Assembly: GCA_029210225.1 (NCBI GenBank)
Contig: JARGOJ010000379.1
Coordinates: forward strand, 1-7,448
DNA length: 7,448 nt
From: Planctomycetota bacterium
Lineage (GTDB): Bacteria > Planctomycetota > J058 > JARGOJ01
Direction of reading: 5' to 3'
The notes beneath the pieces were generated by a model, which saw only the letters and a list, made by a program, of their open reading frames with translations, was not told the DNA's origin and made no database searches. This document shows positions 1 to 5,715 of the stretch, in pieces (within the stretch, counting starts at the first letter, position 1; each line of letters begins with the position of its first letter). The position numbers and the translations under genes were made by a program.

Positions 1-72
1 CTTATGGCAAAGAAAAAAGTGAAGAGTGCAAAACCAAGCGGGCGACTTGGCACGTCTCAACAGCAAGTTTGA
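1..72 (+). CDS. 3' end of an unidentified plus-strand frame, truncated by the window edge
   Basis: An open frame enters at base 1 and stops at TGA (70-72). The visible 23 residues begin Leu-Met-Ala-Lys-Lys-Lys-Val-Lys and end Ser-Gln-Gln-Gln-Val. It could be the basic C-terminal tail of a longer protein. It could also be a 22-residue frame starting at the ATG at 4-6, but the ribosome-binding region would then lie outside the window. No family can be recognised from this fragment, and chance is a realistic alternative. Lysine-rich short stretches recur at the start of the two membrane proteins at the other end of the window, but no homology is claimed. Confidence 0.3.
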   Translation, partial: LMAKKKVKSAKPSGRLGTSQQQV

Positions 73-105
73 AAGTAGCCTCAAAGAAGAATTTCACCCC
101 TATCT

Positions 106-133
106 TTGATAAATGATTTCCCTCATCTATAAA
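106..133 (+). promoter_or_regulatory. Predicted sigma70 promoter for the zinc-ribbon membrane protein gene
   Basis: TTGATA (106-111, five of six matches to TTGACA) is followed after 16 bp by TATAAA (128-133, five of six matches to TATAAT). Transcription would start near base 140, giving a leader of about 150 nt before the GTG start at 289. The leader contains a small AAAGG/CCTTT dyad (157-161 and 167-171) and a GTTGA/TCAAC dyad (246-250 and 255-259). It also has a 15-codon frame at 183-230 without a clear ribosome-binding site. None of these is strong enough to call a riboswitch or attenuator. No other gene is seen in 73-288. Confidence 0.55.
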
Positions 134-288
134 GTTGCCTAAAATCCTTGGAAATCAAAGGCTAGACCTTTAGAAACTCTCAATGACCACCGACTCCTTC
201 AAAGCGCCGCTCATTCGAATCGTTCATTAGTAAGCGCTGGTGTAAGGTTGAGTTGTCAACATCATGACATAGTGGAGGAAGATCACTC

Positions 289-915
289 GTGAAGATCAAT
301 TGCAAATGTGGACGCGTTCTTAAAGTCACCAAAGAACTCGCAGGCAAGAAGATTAAGTGTAAGACTTGCGGACAGAAGTACAAGCTTCCCGCCGAGAAGC
401 CATCAGACCCTACAATCCAAATGAAAGCGTGGAAGAACGAAGGAAAAGACGATGAGTCTGCTCCCGCTCAAAACCCCGCAGATGTTGGCGCCGTTGCCCT
501 CGGAGAAACCTTCTCCTTCGGTTGGGTCGTCGCGTCCATTTTCATCACCCTCATCTCAAGCGTCCTTGGAATCTTCATCGCCAAGTACATCATGACTGCC
601 TTGGCCACTGAAGAGAAGATTCAAGAATACTCCGATTACATTCAATATGGAATGTATTGGGGACCAAGCCTTGCGTTCGTCGCCTCCGGCTGGATTGTGG
701 CGCGATTCTCCCCAGGACGCACGATCTCCGAGCCCGCCATTGGCGCCGTTATCGAGAGCATGCTCGAACTCAAGGCAGGCGCAGTAAAAACCCTCGGCTC
801 TGGAAACCTACCCTTGAAGCTTAACCTTTGCTTGTTAGCAATGTTCAACGCGGCCTGCTTGGCTTGCGCTGGCGCCTACTTCGGTGAAGTTGCTCAGGAA
901 AGAACTGCTATCTAA
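289..915 (+). CDS. Zinc-ribbon membrane protein of unknown function
   Basis: The 208-residue protein begins with a short zinc-ribbon-like module. Cys5 and Cys7 form a CxC pair and Cys24 and Cys27 a CxxC pair, embedded in a basic segment (residues 1-34) of the type 'CxCGRxLKV...LAGKKIKCxxCG'. A polar linker follows (about 35-72). Hydrophobic segments lie near residues 76-102, 122-140 and 178-198, so the protein is probably an inner-membrane protein with a cytoplasmic metal-binding head. Such ribbons fused to membrane segments are common in Myxococcota- and Planctomycetes-like genomes; this is family knowledge and does not assign a function. The start is GTG at 289, preceded by GGAGG (274-278) with 10 nt spacing. 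The gene is monocistronic, with its own promoter and a hairpin terminator 18 bp after the stop. The motif between the membrane segments (Phe-Ser-Pro-Gly-Arg-Thr, 140-145) is the most distinctive conserved-looking part of the body. Confidence 0.85.
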   Translation: MKINCKCGRVLKVTKELAGKKIKCKTCGQKYKLPAEKPSDPTIQMKAWKNEGKDDESAPAQNPADVGAVALGETFSFGWVVASIFITLISSVLGIFIAKYIMTALATEEKIQEYSDYIQYGMYWGPSLAFVASGWIVARFSPGRTISEPAIGAVIESMLELKAGAVKTLGSGNLPLKLNLCLLAMFNAACLACAGAYFGEVAQERTAI

Positions 916-933
916 GTTCCGATAGCTGGCTAT

Positions 934-975
934 AAACGAAGAGAAGGCGGGGTCAAACCCGCCTTCTCTTCGTTT
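934..975. terminator. Bidirectional hairpin terminator between convergent genes
   Basis: The arms at 934-951 and 958-975 are perfect reverse complements over 18 bp, with a 6-nt loop (952-957). The outer end of the stem is AAACG/CGTTT, so a transcript from either strand ends the stem in a short U run. The hairpin lies between the plus-strand gene ending at 915 and the minus-strand operon ending at 996, which is the expected place for a shared terminator. A long free U-tract is missing, so the mechanism is inferred from stem quality and position. Confidence 0.85.
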
Positions 976-995
976 CGACACCTTTCACATCGCTA

Positions 996-1514
996 TCAAG
1001 CTGGAAAAGGACGATCATTTCTCGTGTAGACTCCGTTTTCAGGACCGTCAAAGAACATAGTGACCCAGGGATGAATCACAGCCTCGTCACTGTCATCAGC
1101 TTTGAGGCTACTGTGAGCCGCATAGGTCACATGAACAGAATCATGGACAAGCACGTGATACCAAGGTTGATCACGATCCGGCTGCGTTTGATTCTTCTCG
1201 TACCACTCCTCCTTCGCTTCACAGGCCTCCGTGTAGTCCACAACCACACCACGATAGCCATAGCGACGATGTTTCACCAACTGACCCGGTTGAAAAGGCA
1301 CTAGGTTGGCCTTTTCAAAACGGACTCGCTCGTCCTCAAGAGCCTCTTTCAGACGCTCTTGTCGGGTCGTATCAAGAGGAGGATCGAGGGCCTCAAGATG
1401 CTCCCACAATGACTCTCCAAACTCTAACAACTTCGGCAACACTGTGGCTCGCACAGTCTCGGACTCGTCGTCAAAGAGCTTGATTAGGAACGGGACTTGT
1501 TTGGAATCGGGCAT
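996..1514 (-). CDS. HEAT-like/YccV (HspQ, hemimethylated-DNA-binding) domain protein
   Basis: The C-terminal half (about residues 74-168 of 172) matches the YccV-like domain, PF08755. It contains F-Q-P-G-Q-L-V-K-H-R-R-Y-G-Y-R-G-V-V (74-91), a run of acidic residues with E-E-W-Y (102-105), and the hallmark Q-P-D-R-D-Q-P-W-Y-H-V-L-V (111-123). In E. coli this small domain is the whole HspQ protein, reported both to bind hemimethylated DNA and to act as a Lon specificity factor. The first 70 residues form a short HEAT-like pair of helices ('LIKLFDDESETVRATVLPKL', 10-29) and a charged helix. Similar helices open SirB1/transglutaminase-like proteins, but no such middle domain is present here. The frame can extend to ATG 1526, but ATG 1514 has GGAG six bases upstream while 1526 has no ribosome-binding site, so I start at 1514. 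It is the last gene of the operon, 60 bp after the FKBP gene. Confidence 0.85.
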   Translation of the reverse strand: MPDSKQVPFLIKLFDDESETVRATVLPKLLEFGESLWEHLEALDPPLDTTRQERLKEALEDERVRFEKANLVPFQPGQLVKHRRYGYRGVVVDYTEACEAKEEWYEKNQTQPDRDQPWYHVLVHDSVHVTYAAHSSLKADDSDEAVIHPWVTMFFDGPENGVYTRNDRPFPA

Positions 1515-1574
1515 CAACGGCTCCATATCAAAGGGATCAATGATCGGTAGAAGTATGATCAGACCCCAGTGGCA

Positions 1575-1910
1575 TCACTTGATGTCGAGTAATTCCACAT
1601 CAAAGACAAGCGTTGCTCCCGGGGGAATAACACCAGGGACGCCACGGTCGCCATAGGCCATGTGAGAAGGAATCGTGAGCTTGCGCTTACCACCGACCTT
1701 CATGGTCGCCACGCCAACGTCCCAACCCTTGATGACCTGGCCCTTGCCGATGACAAAGTTGAACGGCTTTCCTCGGTCGACGCTGCTGTCGAACTTCTCG
1801 CCAGTGGTGAGGGTCCCTGTGTAGTGAACAATCACTGTCTGGCCACTCTGCGGTGACGCGCCGGTTCCAACAACAACATCGTCACATACTAGATCTGCGG
1901 GGGCATTCAT
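1575..1910 (-). CDS. FKBP-type peptidyl-prolyl cis-trans isomerase, minimal cytoplasmic form
   Basis: This is a 111-residue single-domain FKBP that catalyses cis-trans isomerisation of Xaa-Pro bonds. All the usual pocket residues of FKBP12 can be matched: Tyr30 (VHYTG), Phe40 and Asp41 (KFDSS), Arg46 (DRGKPF), Phe50, Val59-Ile60 and Trp63 (QVIKGWD), Tyr86 (AYGDRG), Ile95 (GVIPPGATL) and Phe103 (FDVELL). It should therefore be active. There is no signal peptide, so it is probably cytoplasmic. The open frame extends upstream to 1997, overlapping the permease gene. ATG 1910 carries GGAG with 7 nt spacing and begins exactly where the FKBP homology begins, so the extension is rejected. It lies 37 bp after the DppC-type permease gene and 60 bp before the YccV gene, in the same operon. 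The placement of a folding enzyme behind peptide-importer permeases is unusual. Confidence 0.95.
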   Translation of the reverse strand: MNAPADLVCDDVVVGTGASPQSGQTVIVHYTGTLTTGEKFDSSVDRGKPFNFVIGKGQVIKGWDVGVATMKVGGKRKLTIPSHMAYGDRGVPGVIPPGATLVFDVELLDIK

Positions 1911-1947
1911 TTGAAATCTCCAATTTCTTTCTAAAAACGGAAAACAA

Positions 1948-2856
1948 TTAACGTTTGGTCGTCGTTGGGTCAAAGGCATCTCGAATGCCATCTCCAACGA
2001 GGTTAAAACTTAAGACTGTGATCGCAATCGCGACACCTGGGAAAACAACGGTCCAGGGATACAAAGTAATGTCGTTTCGGTTGTCTTTGAGCATGTAACC
2101 CCACTCGGGGTCATTCGAGCCGGCGCCTAAACCTAGGAATCCCAGACCAGCCGCCTCCAGAACCGCCGATGCCATTCCCAAAGATGCCAGAACAGTAAGC
2201 GGTCCAAGGGAGTTCGGCAGTATATGCCGGAAAAAGACCCGAAAGCCATTCGCTCCGAGGGCTCGGCTCGCGATGACGTAGTCGAGCTCTCTGAGGGTCA
2301 AAACCTCGGCGCGCATCTGCCGAGCAAAGCGCGGCAAACCAGAGATTCCCACGGCGATCATCACATTAAAGAGGCCATCACCCATGATCGCCATGATGAA
2401 CAGGGCTAGAAGAATGCTGGGGAAAGAGAGCAAAACATCGACAGCCCTCATGATGAACGCGTCCGTCCAGCCTCCCATAAAGCCAGCTAGCCCGCCGAGC
2501 AACACGCCAAAAAAGAGGGAGATAGAGACGGCGATGAAACCAACAAGAACCGAGATACGTGTGCCATAAATAATCTGAGAGTAGATGTCGTTCTCATTAG
2601 AGTCGAGCCCCATCCAATAATCCCAGGATGGCGCTCTCACAGCGGCCACGTCCTTTTGCTGAGGTGCGCTGTTTGGACTGATTTCTTCCAGGCTTTGCTT
2701 GACCGCGGCCTTAATCGCAGGCTTGTCACCATAGGGTCCGGCGGCAAATAAGCCTGGAAACATGGCGATGATAATCATGATGAAAATAGTGATGAGCCCA
2801 GCGACGGCGCTCTTGCTCGATAAGAACAGGCGGAGCTTACGGTTCTGAATCGTCAC
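1948..2856 (-). CDS. dppC: Peptide ABC transporter permease, DppC/OppC type
   Basis: This 302-residue inner-membrane subunit pairs with the DppB-type protein to form the channel of a peptide importer. An N-terminal membrane segment (about 18-39) is followed by a periplasmic loop, then the BPD_transp_1 core with about five segments (100-290). The cytoplasmic EAA loop that contacts the ATPase is clear: D-Y-V-I-A-S-R-A-L-G-A (192-202) with R-H-I-L-P-N (210-215). The family motif E-A-A-G-L-G-F-L-G-L-G (234-244) and the end D-G-I-R-D-A-F-D-P (289-297) are intact. The loop (about 40-82) is longer than usual. The normally conserved GTDxxGRD stretch reads G-L-D-S-N-E-N-D (83-90). The start is GTG, one base after the dppB stop, with AAGGA five bases upstream inside dppB, so the two genes are probably translationally coupled. 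The substrate (di- or oligopeptide) is inferred from the family. Confidence 0.93.
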   Translation of the reverse strand: MTIQNRKLRLFLSSKSAVAGLITIFIMIIIAMFPGLFAAGPYGDKPAIKAAVKQSLEEISPNSAPQQKDVAAVRAPSWDYWMGLDSNENDIYSQIIYGTRISVLVGFIAVSISLFFGVLLGGLAGFMGGWTDAFIMRAVDVLLSFPSILLALFIMAIMGDGLFNVMIAVGISGLPRFARQMRAEVLTLRELDYVIASRALGANGFRVFFRHILPNSLGPLTVLASLGMASAVLEAAGLGFLGLGAGSNDPEWGYMLKDNRNDITLYPWTVVFPGVAIAITVLSFNLVGDGIRDAFDPTTTKR

Positions 2857-2857
2857 G

Positions 2858-3874
2858 TCAATCCTTCCCGACCCGAATACGGGGATCGATGAAGCCGTAG
2901 GAGACGTCGACCACTAAGTTCATTAAAGTGAAGATGACCGCGACGAACAAGACCGCTCCCTGCAACGCGACGACATCCTTAGCGACCGCCGATTCGACAA
3001 TAAACTTGCCCAGGCCAGGCCAATCGAAGACCGACTCGGTGAGGACAGCCCCACCAAGCAAGGCCGCCAACTGGAGTCCCGCGATAGTCACAATTGGGAT
3101 CAGCGCATTCTTCAATGCGTGCTTGATAATCACAATATGCCGAGCCAGACCCTTCGCGGTTGCGGTCCGCACGTAGTCCTTCGTCAGAACCTCCATCATC
3201 GAAGCCCGCGTCATTCGTGCGATCACCGCCAAAGGAATTGTGGCAAGCGCCATAGCTGGCAGGGCAATGTGTTGCACGGCCGCAATGAAAGAGCCGTCCG
3301 GACCCCAAAAGAGCGTGTCGATGAGATAGAAATTCGTCACCGGCTCAAAGGTCGCGGCCATTTCAAAGGGCAAGCGCCCCGAATAGGGATAGATCAACAA
3401 TTGCATCATGATCCCCAACCAGAAGACCGGAAAGCTGATGCCCGTCAACGCCCCCACCATGCTCGCGTAGTCAATCCACGAAAAGGGCTTGAGCGCCGCG
3501 ATGATTCCGATAAAGACGCCAAAAAACGTCGCCAAAACCATCGCAACAACAGTCAACTCCATGGTCGCGGGGATCTTCTTAATGAGCTGATCGGAGACTA
3601 GCTGCCCAGTTTTTGAGGATTGACCCCAATCTCCATCAACGATCACCTTCTTAAGGTAGATAAAATAACGCTCGTGGAAAGGCTTGTCCCAACCGTACTT
3701 CTTTTCAATGGCGGCGATTTGCTCCTGGCTTAACGCGCCCTTTGAGCTCAATCGTTCGGCCCGGCTGCCCGGGATGAACTCTGCAGCCCCAACCACCAAG
3801 AAGGTCACCCCAAGCAATATGGGGATGGTGGCGAGGATGCGCTTGCCTATGTAAACGTATGGAATTTGAGCCAC
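2858..3874 (-). CDS. dppB: Peptide ABC transporter permease, DppB/OppB type
   Basis: This 338-residue protein is collinear with the DppB/OppB family. It has an N-terminal membrane segment (about 11-32) and a periplasmic domain with Y-G-W-D-K-P-F-H-E-R-Y (60-70) and G-D-W-G-Q-S (81-86). I-P-A-T-M-E-L (101-107) leads into the BPD_transp_1 core (about 106-325). The EAA loop is D-Y-V-R-T-A-T-A-K-G-L (233-243) followed by K-H-A-L-K-N-A-L-I-P (251-260). The family motifs E-S-V-F-D-W-P-G-L-G (280-289) and D-P-R-I-R (330-334) are present. The start is GTG, 15 bp after the binding-protein stop, with AAAGG ten bases upstream. Its partner permease follows after 1 bp. No ATPase gene follows in this operon. 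The protein shows no rearrangement, unlike the binding protein upstream. Confidence 0.95.
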   Translation of the reverse strand: MAQIPYVYIGKRILATIPILLGVTFLVVGAAEFIPGSRAERLSSKGALSQEQIAAIEKKYGWDKPFHERYFIYLKKVIVDGDWGQSSKTGQLVSDQLIKKIPATMELTVVAMVLATFFGVFIGIIAALKPFSWIDYASMVGALTGISFPVFWLGIMMQLLIYPYSGRLPFEMAATFEPVTNFYLIDTLFWGPDGSFIAAVQHIALPAMALATIPLAVIARMTRASMMEVLTKDYVRTATAKGLARHIVIIKHALKNALIPIVTIAGLQLAALLGGAVLTESVFDWPGLGKFIVESAVAKDVVALQGAVLFVAVIFTLMNLVVDVSYGFIDPRIRVGKD

Positions 3875-3889
3875 GAAAAGGCGACCTTT

Positions 3890-5470
3890 CTACTTTTCGA
3901 GCTCTTTAGACCGCTTGATGGCCTTTGGACTTGCGATCATCGCTGTGTAAACAGTGAGGTTCCCTAGGAACGAGGCAACAGGACTATCGAGGATAAACTT
4001 GACCGTGTGGCTGTCGACCTTCTCGATCTTCTTAATATTCTTGTATAGATTCTGATTGAGCATGGCGTCGTCGTGATAGGGATTGTCTTTCATAACGAGG
4101 CGCTCAAAGTTGAAGATCACAGCGTCCGCATCGAAGGGTGTGTCATCATGGAACTTCACGTCTTTGCGAAGTTCAAAGGTCCACTCTTTCCCATCTTTGC
4201 TTTGCTTCCAGCTTGTCGCGAGGCAAGCCTCAATTTCAGTCGATCCACGCTTGTAACGCACAAGACCTTCATAGACGTTTGTGCAGATCGCCACAGATTC
4301 ACCATCGTCGACAAAAGCAGGGTCTAGCTTCGAAGAGTCTCCTCCACGAGCGAAGACCAGCGTGTCTTTGCCTGAATCAACCTTGTCGAAGTCTTTGCGT
4401 CCTGTTGCGTGGAGATTGAAGCCCTTCACGTTTTTACGGTAGGCCATCAATTGATCGGCGTGAACCAAAGGAACCATAGGGGCTTCCTCGCGAATGATCT
4501 GCTGAACCTTCTTATAAATCGCCGACCGCTCTCTCAGATCAATCGTTGATTGTGCTTTGACGAGGAGGTCGTTGACTTCCTGATTCCCGTAGCGAGAGAC
4601 GTTGGTGGCGCCAATGTTGTCTTTACCAAGTAGAAGATAGAGGAAGTTATCTGGGTCGGCGACGTCGGCGGTCCAACCCAGGAGACACATGGGATGATTA
4701 CCCTTCTTTGTCTCCGAGAGGTAGAATTCCCACTTCTTGGTCACAAGGCTGGCTTCGATGCCAATCTTCTTGAGTGATTCTCTGATGAGCAGTGCGATTT
4801 TATTGGGCTCGGTCATGTAGGGTCGTGGATTAGGCATGTGCCAAAGCTCAGTGGTAATCGGTAGCTTAAGCCCCGACTCAGCCATGAGCTTCTTGGCCTT
4901 TTCAAAATTAGGCGCTTCAACTTTTCCTGAGTCATCCCAGCCATAGAAGTTTGGAGGCATGGGATTCACTGCAGCTGTTGCAAAACCTTCAAAGTTGAGA
5001 CGAATGATTTCGGATTTGGGGATGATGGCTGCGACAGCTTGGCGGACCTTCTTGTTGTTGAAGGGGGCCTTCTCAACGTTCATTGAGAGGTAACCCATGT
5101 TCATGCCGGTTTGACGGAGAACAGTGATATCGGCGTTGCCTTTGAGACCTTTCGCATCCGCTGGGCGAAGTCCATCGAGGACCTGAATCTCGCCTTTTTT
5201 TAGCTTCTCTAGACGCGTTGAGTTCTCAGTCACAGGAACGACGATCAGAGTTTTGACCTTTGGGGCCCCACCCCAGTAGTTCGCATTCGACGACAAGACA
5301 ATGTTCTCGTCACGGTTCCATTTTTTGAAGACGAAGGGACCGGTGCCCACAGGATGCTCAATCAGCTTCTTGGAAATATTCGCGCCACTATTCGTTGTGG
5401 ACTTCTTCGGGCATCCGGCGAGAAAGAGCGTGGCCATAAGGCCGACACTGACAATGACTCGGTTTTTCAT
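3890..5470 (-). CDS. Lipoprotein peptide-binding protein (SBP_bac_5, DppA-like) with circularly permuted domain order
   Basis: This 526-residue substrate-binding subunit delivers peptides to the adjacent permeases. A lipoprotein signal ends in L-A-G-C (17-20), so the mature protein is anchored by Cys20. The order of the mature part is not the family order. Residues 30-364 match what is normally the C-terminal two thirds: P-V-G-T-G-P-F (40-46), N-Y-W-G-G (64-68), M-P-N-P-R-P-Y (212-218), G-W-T-A-D-V-A-D-P-D-N-F (265-276) and A-P-M-V-P-L-V-H (330-337). They end at R-K-N-V-K-G-F...F-D-K-V (345-364), which resembles the C-terminus of DppA. Residues 368-526 match the normal N-terminal third: D-T-L-V-F-A-R-G-G (369-377), L-D-P-A-F (382-386), V-Y-E-G-L-V (399-404) and the SBP_bac_5 signature region (417-442). 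The two blocks (335 and 159 residues) sum to a normal mature length. ATG 5470 is chosen because AGGA lies nine bases upstream, the signal peptide begins there, and the in-frame extension to 5530 would start above the -10 box. Confidence 0.93.
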   Translation of the reverse strand: MKNRVIVSVGLMATLFLAGCPKKSTTNSGANISKKLIEHPVGTGPFVFKKWNRDENIVLSSNANYWGGAPKVKTLIVVPVTENSTRLEKLKKGEIQVLDGLRPADAKGLKGNADITVLRQTGMNMGYLSMNVEKAPFNNKKVRQAVAAIIPKSEIIRLNFEGFATAAVNPMPPNFYGWDDSGKVEAPNFEKAKKLMAESGLKLPITTELWHMPNPRPYMTEPNKIALLIRESLKKIGIEASLVTKKWEFYLSETKKGNHPMCLLGWTADVADPDNFLYLLLGKDNIGATNVSRYGNQEVNDLLVKAQSTIDLRERSAIYKKVQQIIREEAPMVPLVHADQLMAYRKNVKGFNLHATGRKDFDKVDSGKDTLVFARGGDSSKLDPAFVDDGESVAICTNVYEGLVRYKRGSTEIEACLATSWKQSKDGKEWTFELRKDVKFHDDTPFDADAVIFNFERLVMKDNPYHDDAMLNQNLYKNIKKIEKVDSHTVKFILDSPVASFLGNLTVYTAMIASPKAIKRSKELEK

Positions 5471-5515
5471 AACGGCTGTTCCTGACTGAAAGATCTTCGT
5501 CTTGTGAGGGGAGGA

Positions 5516-5521
5516 ATTATA
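5516..5521 (-). promoter_or_regulatory. -10 box of the peptide-importer operon promoter
   Basis: The minus strand reads a perfect TATAAT here. Sixteen bases upstream is TTTATG (5538-5543), a weak -35 with three of six matches, so an activator may be needed. Transcription would begin near 5509, giving a leader of about 39 nt before the ATG at 5470. This position supports 5470 as the true start of the binding-protein gene. Confidence 0.55.
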
Positions 5522-5612
5522 ATGTTTCAAATCGCCTCATAAATGCCTGATACCGTGGAAAGTCCAAACGACCTGCGTCCGCGCTGCCATCATTGGCTCC
5601 GCGTCGAAACTC

Positions 5613-5643
5613 AGAGCCTTGCTCTAGCCTTGATCTATCAAGG
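5613..5643. repeat. Pair of adjacent inverted repeats
   Basis: AGAGC/GCTCT (5 bp, 3-nt spacer, 5613-5625) is followed two bases later by CCTTGAT/ATCAAGG (7 bp, 2-nt spacer, 5628-5643). The very short spacers suit DNA-binding sites better than RNA hairpins. No T-tract follows on either strand. A role as operator for the importer operon is inferred from position only. Confidence 0.4.
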
Positions 5644-5715
5644 TCCAAACAGAAACAGCGAATCGAAGAACTCTAGCGTCTGACTCAGGATGCCCTGAAA
5701 AAGCTCCGCGACAAT

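Larger units (their letters stand above)
5471..5715. other. Intergenic regulatory region upstream of the peptide-importer operon
   Basis: No convincing gene is seen in these 245 bp. The stretch holds the -10 box and, about 100 bp upstream of it, two adjacent dyads: AGAGC-ctt-GCTCT (5613-5625) and CCTTGAT-ct-ATCAAGG (5628-5643). The heptamer AGCCTTG occurs at 5615-5621 and again at 5626-5632, 11 bp apart, about one helical turn. These could be operator half-sites or a weak upstream terminator. A plus-strand frame at 5543-5683 (46 codons) has no ribosome-binding site or recognisable product. Confidence 0.4.

Noticed and set aside
1911..1997. N-terminal extension of the FKBP up to 1997.
   Set aside because: It would overlap the end of the permease gene. 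The residues do not resemble FKBP or a signal peptide, and ATG 1910 has a good ribosome-binding site.
2979..3308. 109-codon minus-strand frame inside the dppB-type gene in another frame.
   Set aside because: It overlaps the conserved EAA-loop coding region in a different frame, and its Gly/Arg-rich product has no recognisable features.
3119..3601. 160-codon plus-strand frame opposite the dppB-type gene.
   Set aside because: It is antisense to a well supported gene, its product is low in hydrophobic residues and rich in His and Arg without a recognisable domain, and it has no ribosome-binding site of note.
3890..5470. The binding-protein gene as two fused gene fragments or a frameshifted pseudogene.
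   Set aside because: The frame is open throughout, the two blocks are complementary rather than duplicated, and together they make one complete protein.
5471..5530. Twenty-codon N-terminal extension of the binding-protein gene, starting at 5530.
   Set aside because: It would start upstream of the TATAAT at 5516-5521, would put 20 polar residues before the lipoprotein signal, and ATG 5470 has its own AGGA ribosome-binding site.
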